Shown here piece after piece: positions 19,095-28,060 of a stretch of 64,000 nucleotides of DNA (position 1 is the stretch's first letter; each line of letters begins with the position of its first letter). Source of the DNA: SHZL01 sp963708905 (lineage in GTDB: Bacteria; Pseudomonadota; Gammaproteobacteria; Xanthomonadales; SZUA-36); contig CAVPUV010000015.1 in the NCBI GenBank assembly GCA_963708905.1, positions 1 to 64,000 of the forward strand, read 5' to 3'. A program made the translations under genes and the position numbers. The notes below the pieces were generated by a model. It was not told where the DNA came from. It saw only the letters and a list, made by a program, of their open reading frames with translations, and did no database searches.

Positions 19095-19770
19095 GCACGG
19101 CCCGGCGGCGTGCTGGATCTGGTGGATATCGAACACGTCGAGGTGCCGCGTGGCCCTCAAGGCACGCTGTTCGGAAGGAACACGATTGGCGGCGCGATCA
19201 ATGTGACTTCCAAAAAGCCCGACGACAGTTTGCACGGTGATGTTCAAATCACCACCGGCAGGTACGATCGTATTGACCTGCGCGGCAGCATCAATGTGCC
19301 GATCACGGACACGCTGTTTGCCCGCGCATCGGTTGCAACCTTCAACCGCGACGGCTTCGTGGCGGCGCCCGACACGCCGGACGGCGATGATCTTGGTGAC
19401 GTCAATCAAGAAGTAGCCCGCCTTGCGTTTCGCTTTGTGCCAAACGAAAAATTCACCGCGGACCTGGCCCTGGATTACTCCAACCAGGATGAAAGCGGCG
19501 TCCCCAGCGTGCTGGTCGGAGCGTTTGACGGCGCCAGCCTGGGCTTCATCGGCAGCCTGGCTGATCCGGCGAGCCCGTTTTTTGTACCGCCGCCTGCGCC
19601 CTTGCCGCCGCCGAGCTTTGTGGACCTGCACAACATCCTCGCAACCGCACCCCTGGGCCAACAAGGGTGCCTGCCGCCAGGCCCGATGACGCCACCGTTC
19701 TGTCTTCCCGGCATCGTGCCGAGCCCGGTGTTCGGCCAGTCCACGTTCGGCCAGGGCGATGTGATCGATG
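19095..19770 (+). pseudogene. TonB-dependent receptor internal fragment
   Basis: The frame carries the plug signature VEVPRGPQGTLFGRNTIGGA, followed by early barrel strands (FARASVATFNRDGF, DLALDYSNQDESG). There is no signal peptide or TonB box before it and nearly all of the barrel after it is missing. It is related to, but not the same as, the intact receptor at 25.4 kb. Both ends are abrupt junctions with other gene fragments. Confidence 0.85.
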
Positions 19771-19992
19771 TACGGGCTGAGTTTCTCGATTTTCACCCGC
19801 GATATCGATACGGCATTGAAACTTGCCCGCCAGGCCGAATCCGGCATGGTGCATATCAACCGCGCCACCATCCAGGACGAACCCCACGTCCCCTTTGGCG
19901 GGCAGGGCCTGAGCGGTTTCGGCCGCGAAGGAACGACGGCGGACCTGGATGTGATGACGCAGTGGAAGTGGATCACCATCCGCATGTCCTGA
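19771..19992 (+). pseudogene. aldehyde dehydrogenase C-terminal fragment
   Basis: The frame YGLSFSIFTRDIDTALKLA, then SGMVHINRATIQDEPHVPFG and GREGTTADLDVMTQWKWITI, is the C-terminal 70 residues of a vanillin/salicylaldehyde-type aldehyde dehydrogenase. The catalytic Cys and NAD domain are absent. Its stop overlaps a copied start of the keto-acid decarboxylase gene, which shows that the two genes were once neighbours. Confidence 0.85.
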
Positions 19993-20014
19993 CATGACCA
20001 TCAAGGTTTCCGGC
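19903..20014 (+). repeat. ALDH-end/decarboxylase-start junction, copy 1
   Basis: About 112 bp from CAGGGCCTGAGCGG to AAGGTTTCCGGC recur almost exactly at 21149-21260. The last part, CGCATGTCCTGACATGACC, recurs a third time at 22332 as the true start of the decarboxylase gene. Confidence 0.85.
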
Positions 20015-20019
20015 TATCA

Positions 20020-20197
20020 CCTTGGCCGGATCCGATTGTGCGACTTGCAGCCTGGGCTTGCGCAAGCGGAACCCCATTTGCCGAAACAGCCGCTGATATT
20101 GCCGTACCCCCAGGGTCACACCGTACTGCGTGTGCAAATGCTCGGACAGCAGCTTGCCATCCCACAGACCGGCCGCAAAGCCGAAAGCGGTGGCCAA
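20020..20197 (-). pseudogene. IS630-type transposase fragment
   Basis: The reading GFAAGLWDGKLLSEHL, then TLGVRQYQRLFRQMGFRLRK, is the winged helix-turn-helix linker of a different IS630-type transposase from the one at 16.4 kb. The DDE domain is absent. Confidence 0.75.
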
Positions 20198-20338
20198 TGG
20201 CAGTGAACATCATCACTACCGGGACCATTACGGGAAAGAAGAAGGCTGACGCCTTCGTCTTTTAGCCGCGACTAAAGAAAAATGGTGATTTAACAAACGA
20301 TTGCATTCCACCGGGTTTTTACTCACAGTACCGGCACC

Positions 20339-20650
20339 ATGTTTATCGTATACTCTGTTCAACATGTCCCCATTCGGCTGACCGGCGAACGCTGGGACCA
20401 CATCGTGACCTATCACCCGGAAATGGCGGGGCAACGTGAGGCGGTGCTGGAGACCGTCGCCGAGCCGGACGTGATCCAGCAAGGGGATTACGGCGAGTTG
20501 TTAGCCGCCCGGTTTTATACCGGCACGCCATTGGGCGATAAACACCTGGTGGTGGCCTACCGGGAAGTGGATCCGGAAGACGGGTTTATCCTGACCGCCT
20601 ATTACACACGACGATTATCAGCACAGCGAGAGATATTATGGAAGCGTTAA
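20339..20650 (+). CDS. small protein, possible toxin of a DUF2283 pair
   Basis: A 103-residue protein beginning MFIVYSVQHVPIRLTGERWD, with conserved-looking HPEMAGQ and KHLVVAYREV segments and a YTRR ending. I do not recognise a firm family. The fold style (WxHI..HPE.....LETV..PD, then a KxLxVxYRE strand) resembles small nuclease-like or RelE-like proteins often found beside DUF2283 genes. It overlaps the next gene by 13 bp, so the two are translated together. A toxin-antitoxin role is an inference. Confidence 0.7.
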   Translation: MFIVYSVQHVPIRLTGERWDHIVTYHPEMAGQREAVLETVAEPDVIQQGDYGELLAARFYTGTPLGDKHLVVAYREVDPEDGFILTAYYTRRLSAQREILWKR

Positions 20651-20868
20651 AGATCCTTGAGCACCCTGACAAAGTGAATTGGAATTATGATGAAGATGCC
20701 GATGTCCTGTATTTATCGGTGGGTGAACCCCGCCCGGCCGCCGGGGTGGACATCGGGGAAGGTGTGGTGCTGCGTTACGATGAAGCAGCGAAAGAAGTGG
20801 TGGGGTTAACGCTCATTGGCTTACGTGCCAAATTATTAAAAGAATTGCCAGAGGCGTATTTGTTCTAA
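20638..20868 (+). CDS. DUF2283 family protein
   Basis: A 76-residue protein with the DUF2283 pattern: NYDEDADVLYLSVGEPRP, then a GVVLRYDE strand and VVGLTLIGLRAKL. The family is small, of unknown function, and frequently paired with a small upstream protein. Here it overlaps that partner by 13 bp. Confidence 0.85.
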   Translation: MEALKILEHPDKVNWNYDEDADVLYLSVGEPRPAAGVDIGEGVVLRYDEAAKEVVGLTLIGLRAKLLKELPEAYLF

Positions 20869-21148
20869 TTTTTCCTGCTTTATCATTTATTTTTAACAAG
20901 AACAAATATGTTATAGGCGCCTTGTTTTTATTCGCACTTGTATATGCTCAGCTGTTAGTAACGTCTGCAGCAAAATTTAGGCCAGTCAAAAAACAAAGGA
21001 ATGACCCTCCAGCAGTACAGTGATGTTGGGCGGCCTGGCGCCCAGGCCGTTCACTGACTCGCACCAGGCGTTACGCCCATGATTACACACCATCCGAGAT
21101 GGAAGATGCCAACGGCACATACGCGGTGCACAGCGATCTTCTTTTTCC
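20869..21148. other. intergenic, nothing recognised
   Basis: An AT-rich stretch follows the DUF2283 gene and then unrelated sequence leads to the second junction repeat. I see no gene, terminator or named element in it. Confidence 0.4.
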
Positions 21149-21260
21149 AGGGCCTGAGCGGTTTCGGCCGCGAAGGAACGACGGCGGACCTGGATGTGAT
21201 GACGCAGTGGAAGTGGATCACCATCCGCATGTCCTGACATGACTATCAAGGTTTCCGGCC
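21149..21260 (+). repeat. ALDH-end/decarboxylase-start junction, copy 2
   Basis: A near-identical copy of 19903-20014, differing at one position near the end (CCATCAAGG against CTATCAAGG). It is preceded by unrelated DNA, so only the last 30 or so codons of the aldehyde dehydrogenase are copied. Confidence 0.85.
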
Positions 21261-21264
21261 AGCT

Positions 21265-21432
21265 TCACATCGTGCCCAAAAAAATCCGGGTAACGGGGAA
21301 GGTTGGATCGACCGCCTGTTCGGGGCTTGGACCCTGGACAGTCATGGCAAATTGCAGCTCTTCGATCAATTCCTTTGTCGTCAGTTCGCGCCCAAAGAGA
21401 AGATCGATGTTTTTAAGCGTTGCCTGATGCAT
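21265..21432 (-). pseudogene. unidentified ORF fragment
   Basis: An open frame beginning MHQATLKNIDLLFGREL and ending TRIFLGTM reads like the C-terminal end of a real protein (acidic, no stops). I cannot name a family. It runs into junction copy 2 and is probably another truncated gene piece. Confidence 0.35.
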
Positions 21433-21521
21433 GGCATCATCAAAGGTGGCATTCGTAGAATTTGTGTTTCACAAAGCTTTCCCCGAAAGACCGGGTCTGC
21501 CCGGCAAATTCGTGTCCTTGT

Positions 21522-22259
21522 TCAAGATCTGGTTCGAGCGTGAGTTACTGATGGCGTTGTTGTCTGCGGTCCCCGGCCAGACTTCGCGACTTTTTCGATC
21601 GCCGACTCGAGTTCCGCTGACCCCAACTGGTGCTGCTCCGCCGACCGCGCCAGCTCCTCACCTGAAATTCTGTCCAGCGCGCTGGCCGCTTTGTCAGCCA
21701 GCGAAACCTCTGCGGTTTTCATGTACTGCAGGCGCACGATATCCGGGCGGGCGTAGTGTCCAACCGTGTCGATGATGGCTTTCCACACCTTGATCATGTC
21801 CGCCTGGCAATCCGCATAAATGATCGTGTCACCCGATGTGGGCGGAACGAGCGGAATTCCCAGCGGGGCGACGATCTGGCTTCCGCCGTGTGCATAGCCC
21901 ACGTTAACACGGTCGCGCAGCGGGAAATCCGCCGGAAAATCATCGAGCGTCATGTATCCGCAGGCAGGGAGGACGAAAGCCCCGGCCTCCATGGCATGAG
22001 CTCTTGTCATGGTATGCCCCCAGAAGAAACTCCCTTCGGTGTCCGGTTCTTCCAGCTTTGGTCCCGTATGCAGCGCGAAAGCTCCGGGAAAAACGGCGAT
22101 ATGAAAATCCTCCCCTTGCTCGATCATCCGCGCGCGGATCAAGGGCATCAGGTGTTCACCGCAGATCAGCCCGCCGATGCGGCCGATATCGGTCTCGTAA
22201 CTGACGAGATCGCTGCCGTCGCCGGGGCCCCAGACCGCCCTCTCGACGAAGGTCGGCAC
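21522..22259 (-). pseudogene. nitrilase, N-terminally truncated
   Basis: 245 residues that match the middle and C-terminal part of carbon-nitrogen hydrolases: DIGRIGGLICGEHLMPLIRA holds the expected nucleophile Cys, followed by the MTRAHAMEAGAFVLPACGY and GGSQIVAPLGIPL blocks. The N-terminal third, with the catalytic Glu and Lys region, is missing; full nitrilases have 300-350 residues. The upstream edge lies next to junction copy 3, so truncation by rearrangement is likely. Together with the aldehyde dehydrogenase fragment and keto-acid decarboxylase it hints at aryl-acetonitrile or indole-acetate chemistry. Confidence 0.8.
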
Positions 22260-22344
22260 TCTTCATTGACTTGATAGAATCATGTAGTCTTGTCTTGATG
22301 CAGGCAGACTATTTCCCATTGCTGGCTTTGGCGCATGTCCTGAC

Positions 22345-23994
22345 ATGACCATCACGGTTTCCGACTATCTGCTGCAGCGTCTGAAATCCCTGGGCGTCGA
22401 TCACGTGTTCGGTATTCCCGGCGATTACATTCTTCCGTTCTTTGAAAGCATCGTGCACAGCGATGTCACCCATGTCGCGGCCTGCAACGAACTCAATGCG
22501 GCTTATGCAGCCGACGGCTATGCCCGGCTACGGGGGCTGGGCGCGGTGGCGGTCACCTATGGACCTGGTTCTTTCAGCGTGGTCAATGCCGCCGCCGGCG
22601 CCCTGGCGGAAAGTGTGCCGTTGCTGATCATTTCGGGCGGCCCCGCTCTCGCCGCCTATCGCACCATGCCGGTCATGCACCACCTGTTACCCGGAAAATT
22701 TGATGCGGCGCTGAAGATTTTTGCACAGGTCACGGTGCACGCACGCGTGCTCGACGACCCCGCGCAGGCAACGGTGGAGATCGACCGGGCCTTGAGCATC
22801 TGCCTGTCGCAGCAAAAACCGGTGTACCTGGAAATTCCCCAGGACGTGCAGAACCATCCTTGTGCAGCGCCGCAGGAAAAAGTGTTTCGCCGTGAAATAC
22901 GCAGCGACAAGAGCGCAGTCGCCAGCGCAGTGGCGTTGGTGGCCGGCAGAATTACCTCGGGGCGGCGGACCGTCATTTTGCCTGGGCACGAGATCCATCG
23001 GGCGGGAATCGAGGAGGCGGTGACCGCACTGATCGACAAGACCGGAATACCCGTGGCATCGATGTTTATCGGCAAGGCTGACTTTCTTGAACAGCACCCC
23101 GGCTGTATCGGCGCTTATCAGGGAGCAGGCAGCCTGGAAGAAGTGCGTCAGTTCGTCGAGGCTGCGGACACTGTCGTGTTCCTCGGCTGCGTAGCCTCCG
23201 ATTTCAACCTGGGCGGTTTTACCGCGCAGTTGAGCGCGCAACAGATCATTCATGTGTTGGGCAATCAGGTCACGGTGGGACAGCAGGTATTCGAGCCGGT
23301 GTCTATCGGCGATCTGGTCAATGGCCTGCTGGCGGCGCTGCCGGCAGGTGCCGGCAAGACGGCCGATGCGCCGCTGCAGGCGTTTTCACACAAAACGCAA
23401 AGCCCCTATCAGGCCAATCCCGCTCAGCCGATGAGCAACCAGCGTTTCTATGACCGCATCGCACATTTTCTGCAGGCCGGCGATATTGTTCTGGCCGATG
23501 CGGGCTGCGCCATCAATTGCACCCACCTGCAATTGCCCGCAAACACCCGCTACATCGCTTCCTGCTACTGGGCCTCCATCGGTATGGCCTTCGGCGCGGC
23601 GCTGGGCGCCTGCTTTGCCGCGAAACCGCAGCAGCGGGTGATTGCGCTGGAAGGAGATGGGTCGATCCAGATGACGGTGCAGGAACTCTCCACCATGGTG
23701 CGCTATAACAAGTCCCCCATCGTCTTTGTCGTGAACAATAAGGGCTACACCGCGGAACGGCTGATCCACGACGGGCCATTCAACGATATCGCGCAATGGC
23801 AATACCATCTGTTGCCGCTGGCCTGGGGTGGAGTAAAGGGCGAGGATGTATACACGGAAGGCGATCTTGAAAACGCGCTGGCGCGAGCCAGCGGGCACCA
23901 GGGGCCGGGACCGCTGGTGATCGAGGTCCATATCGATCCCCGGGACGCGTCTACGGCCTTCAGGCTGATGAGTGAAGCATTACGCAGCCGCTAA
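22345..23994 (+). CDS. ThDP-dependent 2-keto-acid decarboxylase
   Basis: A 549-residue thiamine-diphosphate enzyme of the pyruvate/indolepyruvate/phenylpyruvate decarboxylase group. The N-terminal Glu motif is in HVAACNELNAAYAADGYAR, MHHLL gives the His pair seen in decarboxylases, and the ThDP/Mg motif is EGDGSIQMTVQELSTM with NNKGYTAE. Its start overlaps a copied end of an aldehyde dehydrogenase. The pair would turn a 2-keto acid into an aldehyde and then an acid. The 3' end overlaps the convergent MFS gene by 4 bp. Confidence 0.92.
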   Translation: MTITVSDYLLQRLKSLGVDHVFGIPGDYILPFFESIVHSDVTHVAACNELNAAYAADGYARLRGLGAVAVTYGPGSFSVVNAAAGALAESVPLLIISGGPALAAYRTMPVMHHLLPGKFDAALKIFAQVTVHARVLDDPAQATVEIDRALSICLSQQKPVYLEIPQDVQNHPCAAPQEKVFRREIRSDKSAVASAVALVAGRITSGRRTVILPGHEIHRAGIEEAVTALIDKTGIPVASMFIGKADFLEQHPGCIGAYQGAGSLEEVRQFVEAADTVVFLGCVASDFNLGGFTAQLSAQQIIHVLGNQVTVGQQVFEPVSIGDLVNGLLAALPAGAGKTADAPLQAFSHKTQSPYQANPAQPMSNQRFYDRIAHFLQAGDIVLADAGCAINCTHLQLPANTRYIASCYWASIGMAFGAALGACFAAKPQQRVIALEGDGSIQMTVQELSTMVRYNKSPIVFVVNNKGYTAERLIHDGPFNDIAQWQYHLLPLAWGGVKGEDVYTEGDLENALARASGHQGPGPLVIEVHIDPRDASTAFRLMSEALRSR

Positions 23995-25325
23995 TGCGGT
24001 TCGGCCAGCAAGTCCACCGTCCGGCGAAAAGGTTTCAAGCCAACAAATAATAGCCAGGCCCCCACCAGGCCGGATGCCGATGCAATAATCGACATCGAGT
24101 AACCTACGGCGATGTCATCCTTGAAAAGATAGTCGGTACACAAGGCCACCAGCGTTGAACCACCGGTAATACCGAGCAGGTTCAAAAACACGAAGAACAG
24201 CGCCATCACCTGGGCGCGCATCTGGTTGGGCGCCATGAATTGCAGGGCTGCTGCCGAGGTTGCGATAGGGAAACTGGCAAAGAACATCGCCAGGCCGAAG
24301 ACCATGATGGTAATGTGCAATTCTCCGCTTGAAGAAAATAGCGCAGCAGGGATCACCAGTCCCAGTCCGCCGACTATGGCGGAACGGAAAGACGCATCCG
24401 TGTACCCCTTCCTGGTAAGAAAATCCGTCAGCCAGCCGCTGAACAACGAACCCGTGGTGTTGCCGATCAGAACCATGGAACCAAGATACACCCCGACTTC
24501 TTTCGGTGACAGGCCATAATTACGAATGAAGAAGGCCGGCGCCCAGGATAGCAATGCGAACAAAGACAACGCCAAAAACGCAAAACCAAGGTAGTGTGAG
24601 GTGAAGGTCATGCTGTGGGCCCTGATGTACGCCAGCACTTCCGTGATGGTGTAACCAGACTTTCCGGCGGCCATGACACCCTTGCGTTCGGGATCGCGAA
24701 TGGTCAGGAGAAACAACGCGGAAATGAGAACTCCAGGAATGCCCACCATAAAAAAAGTCATTTGCCAGGGTTTGACAATGCCAATGAGCGGCAGAGTGAT
24801 TTCCCCAAACTGGCTTACCCATTCGATGGCCGCACCACCAATGAAATAGGCAAGGCCTGCGCCGATGAACGAGCCGATGGAATATATGCCACAGGCCAGA
24901 CCCAGTTTCGATTTTGGAAACGAATCGGAAAACATGGAATAGGCGGCGGGTGATAAAGCCGCTTCACCCACGCCGACACCCATACGGGCGAAGAAGAGTT
25001 GCCAGAAATTTCTGGCTGTGCCGCAAACCGCGGTGGCAATACTCCAGACAAAAATCCCGATGGCAATGATCAATGGCCGTGATCTGACGTCCGCCAGACG
25101 CGCAATGGGCAGGCCCATGATGGCGTAGAAGATGGCAAAGGCAAGACCTTGCAACAGGCTGAATTCAGTGTCGCTGATCTGCAGGTCCGCGCGAATGGGC
25201 TGGACCAGCAAGGCGATGACCTGCCGGTCGATAAACGAAAATACGTAAGCGACCATGCACAGGAAAACGATATACCAGGAGTACCAAAGAGAATGCCCGC
25301 TAGTCCCGGAGCCGGTTTGACTCAT
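23991..25325 (-). CDS. MFS transporter
   Basis: A 444-residue major-facilitator protein, with about 12 hydrophobic segments and the loop 2-3 motif GLPIARLADVRSRPLII. It has the style of the spinster/ACS-like carriers found next to TonB receptors in proteobacteria. I chose the ATG at 25325; a TTG three codons upstream is possible. It lies downstream of the TonB-receptor gene, with a strong terminator between, so it is probably a separate transcript. The substrate is unknown. Confidence 0.9.
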   Translation of the reverse strand: MSQTGSGTSGHSLWYSWYIVFLCMVAYVFSFIDRQVIALLVQPIRADLQISDTEFSLLQGLAFAIFYAIMGLPIARLADVRSRPLIIAIGIFVWSIATAVCGTARNFWQLFFARMGVGVGEAALSPAAYSMFSDSFPKSKLGLACGIYSIGSFIGAGLAYFIGGAAIEWVSQFGEITLPLIGIVKPWQMTFFMVGIPGVLISALFLLTIRDPERKGVMAAGKSGYTITEVLAYIRAHSMTFTSHYLGFAFLALSLFALLSWAPAFFIRNYGLSPKEVGVYLGSMVLIGNTTGSLFSGWLTDFLTRKGYTDASFRSAIVGGLGLVIPAALFSSSGELHITIMVFGLAMFFASFPIATSAAALQFMAPNQMRAQVMALFFVFLNLLGITGGSTLVALCTDYLFKDDIAVGYSMSIIASASGLVGAWLLFVGLKPFRRTVDLLAEPH

Positions 25326-25352
25326 CACATCCAAATCTCGCTAATCAGTGAA

Positions 25353-25384
25353 AAAGGCGTCCGTCATGAGAAACGGACGCCTTT
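25353..25384 (-). terminator. rho-independent terminator
   Basis: Twelve perfectly paired bases (AAAGGCGTCCGT with ACGGACGCCTTT) and an 8-base loop. Read on the minus strand it is followed by TTT, as expected for the end of the TonB-receptor transcript. Confidence 0.85.
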
Positions 25385-25421
25385 GAACAAACTGGTGTTT
25401 GACAGCTTGTTTTTCTACATG

Positions 25422-27782
25422 CTAGAAAAAATTGTACTGCACGGAAAGAGACCATTCAGCAGGGCGTCCATACAGGTTGTCGGCGTAAGATGCTGAAGTG
25501 TTGAAAGCCGAGTTGCCCGTGATCACGTACTCTTTATCGGTAATGTTTCGGAACGCCAGAACGCCTTCCCACCGCCCGTCATTCGTCTGCAAGGTGATCG
25601 CCGCATTCAGCAAGGTGTAATCATCCTGAAACAGCCGTGGCTCGTTCACTGCATCGTTGAATTGCGAGTCATGGAAGGACCAGTCCAGGCGCGGAACCAG
25701 AGTGGCCCGATCGCCAACATCAATGGTATAGGCAACGCCCAAAGCCGTACTCCATTCCGGCGTATTCACCAGCTCATTGTCAATGCTGATTGGCGTTGCA
25801 TTGCTGCCCGCAGTGACACTGGGATCCAGCGTGTCATACCCGGCATCGATGTAACCAGCCGCCGCTGTTACATACCAGCGATCCGTCGGCACCCAGGTCA
25901 ACTCAACTTCACCACCTTCAATTTCTGCCGTACCGCCGTTGAACGTAATGGGATTGAATGACTCACGAATAATGATTTGCAGGTCATCGTAATCGGTATG
26001 GAACAGCGCCACATTCAACCGCACTTTGTGATCAAACAGATCGGCCTTTAACCCGACTTCATAGGTTTGCGCGGTTTCCGGCTCGAAACTGCTGGGCTCA
26101 ACCGTAAAGGCAGTAAATCGTTGATCGAATCCACCGCTTTTGAACCCTTCCGAATAAGAACCATAAACCAGCACATCATCGGTCCACTGATAAGCCAGGT
26201 TGAGCATGTAGTTGGTGTCATCGAATTTCCGTTGGAATTCATCAATGGTTACCAAGCGGTCACCCGCTGCAATGGGCGCGCCCGCAGAGGGCAGATAAAA
26301 ACCCACCAAGTTTGGCCACGTGGGGCCAAAGAAACCACTGGCAGATGCATCGCCAAGCGATATCTGGTCCGGTGTGAAGCGTTTGGTGTCTTCGGTATAT
26401 CTGACGCCAAAAGTGAAAGCCAATTGCTGGGTCAGGTCGTAGGTACCCTGGAAGAAAGCGGCCTGTGAATCGTTGTCATAGAGGCCGCCAGTTTGGATCG
26501 AGCCCACCGGCAGAAACACAGGATTTATGTTGCTGCCGTCTTCCTGGAAATAATACAGTCCAAACAGCCAACTCAATCTGCTCTCCAGCAAGGTTCCGGA
26601 AAATTGAAACTCCTGGCTTATCTGCTGATGATCGAAAAAGTCCTGCGTGGCAAAAATATTGGCTGGTGTGTTATCACCGTCCCTGGAAGATTCCAGTTCC
26701 ATTTCACGGTAGGCGGTGATCGATTTAATGGTCAACCACTCGGAAGCATTCCAGGTCAAATCTGCGCTGACGCCCCAGACATCCAAATGTTCTTTGACCG
26801 GGAAAGTTCCTTCAGAGGTGAAGGCTCCAACAAAGGAGTCCGGACCGACGCACCCGGGCGCACCACCCGCGCCGACTCCGGGCGGAGGAAAGGATGGCGG
26901 ACCACTGACGCCAAAGTTGGGATTGATATTGACGGCGCTGCAACTGTCCAGCAGACCGTTGCCGAAAGTGCCAAAGGCGCCGCGGTCATTCACGCCGGCG
27001 GAAACCGTGGGCGCGCCATTTTCGCGCAGTCGGGTTCCATCAGCTGTCAGGTACAGTTCGAGATCCTCATTTGGAGTCCATAACAGGGAGGCGCGGAAAG
27101 CGAGGCTGTCATCATCGCCGGTCTGAACGCCATCAAATACCCGATTGACGTAGCCGTCACGATTACGGGAAGAAACAGCAATGTTCGACAGCAAGGTCTC
27201 GGTAATCGGCAAATTCGCCCTGGCGGTGACAAATAACATGTCGTCGTTTCCTACTTGTACCCGCACGCTGGCGGCCGGGTTTTCGTCCGGTCTTTTGGAA
27301 TAAATCGCCACCGCGCCGCCAATCGTATTGCGTCCGAATAAGGTACCCTGTGGGCCACGTAATACTTCAATGCGTTCCACATCGAGGAAATCGAGTACGT
27401 TACCCACCGAGCGCGCCATGTACACGCCATCGATATAAAGTCCCACGCCGGGATCGGTGACGGGGGTAAAGTCCGTTTGACCGATGCCGCGGATAAAAAT
27501 CTGCGCGGCCGAGCTGGAGCCGGATGAGGGGGAGCCCGAATCGAAGGTCAGGTTGGGGGTGATGTCACTCAACTTATCCGTCGAGTCAATTTGGCGATAT
27601 TGCAGTTCCTTGTCGGTGAAAGCGGATATCGCCACCGGGGTGGATTGCAGGTTTTCCTCACGCTTGCGGGCGGTGACGATCACTTCCTCCAGTTCAAATC
27701 CCGTTTCAGCCGCGTACAGCTGCGGTGTTGTTGCCAGCGCCCCCAGTACCAAGGGTAACATCATTTTGTGGAAAGTTTTCAT
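25422..27782 (-). CDS. TonB-dependent receptor
   Basis: A 786-residue outer-membrane receptor. It has a signal peptide ending near YAAE, a FELEEVIVTARKREENLQ TonB-box region, a plug domain with VERIEVLRGPQGTLFGRNT, and a full beta-barrel ending in the aromatic SVQYNFF. The ATG at 27782 has AGGAG seven bases upstream. The sequence is of the large environmental class often used for uptake of complex organic compounds. It is followed by a terminator and the MFS gene. Confidence 0.95.
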   Translation of the reverse strand: MKTFHKMMLPLVLGALATTPQLYAAETGFELEEVIVTARKREENLQSTPVAISAFTDKELQYRQIDSTDKLSDITPNLTFDSGSPSSGSSSAAQIFIRGIGQTDFTPVTDPGVGLYIDGVYMARSVGNVLDFLDVERIEVLRGPQGTLFGRNTIGGAVAIYSKRPDENPAASVRVQVGNDDMLFVTARANLPITETLLSNIAVSSRNRDGYVNRVFDGVQTGDDDSLAFRASLLWTPNEDLELYLTADGTRLRENGAPTVSAGVNDRGAFGTFGNGLLDSCSAVNINPNFGVSGPPSFPPPGVGAGGAPGCVGPDSFVGAFTSEGTFPVKEHLDVWGVSADLTWNASEWLTIKSITAYREMELESSRDGDNTPANIFATQDFFDHQQISQEFQFSGTLLESRLSWLFGLYYFQEDGSNINPVFLPVGSIQTGGLYDNDSQAAFFQGTYDLTQQLAFTFGVRYTEDTKRFTPDQISLGDASASGFFGPTWPNLVGFYLPSAGAPIAAGDRLVTIDEFQRKFDDTNYMLNLAYQWTDDVLVYGSYSEGFKSGGFDQRFTAFTVEPSSFEPETAQTYEVGLKADLFDHKVRLNVALFHTDYDDLQIIIRESFNPITFNGGTAEIEGGEVELTWVPTDRWYVTAAAGYIDAGYDTLDPSVTAGSNATPISIDNELVNTPEWSTALGVAYTIDVGDRATLVPRLDWSFHDSQFNDAVNEPRLFQDDYTLLNAAITLQTNDGRWEGVLAFRNITDKEYVITGNSAFNTSASYADNLYGRPAEWSLSVQYNFF

Positions 27783-27898
27783 GCGCAACTCCTCTGTGCC
27801 TGATGTTGTTTATGCATTGTTCTTATGCTTGCATGGTAGTTCTATCAAGCCCTGTCTTGCAATACAAGCAAGAGAGTTTCCTTGAAATATGTTCCAAG

Positions 27899-27974
27899 CT
27901 ACAAATTCACCACCTGATTCCGTAGCAGCCTGCGGTTGACCTTGCCGGTGTTGCCGCGCGGAAGCTCTTTGACT
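27899..27974 (-). pseudogene. acyl-CoA ligase C-terminal remnant
   Basis: A 22-codon reading KELPRGNTGKVNRRLLRNQV ending in a stop is the hallmark adenylation-lysine tail of AMP-binding ligases. Nothing upstream continues the protein. It is a relic at the boundary between the TonB region and the ATP-grasp gene. Confidence 0.65.
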
Positions 27975-28060
27975 CACTCCTCTGACCTCTGATTGATTCC
28001 CACGTCGCCCCGCTTGGGCTAGGATACAAAATCCTTCTTGTCTGATCTATCAAAGAATCC

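Noticed and set aside
19092..19985. 297-codon frame on the minus strand
   Set aside because: It lies opposite TonB-receptor and ALDH fragments that have clear motifs.
20250..20275. Possible terminator GAAGGC...GCCTTC followed by TCTTTT
   Set aside because: The stem is only six pairs and no gene clearly ends upstream of it.
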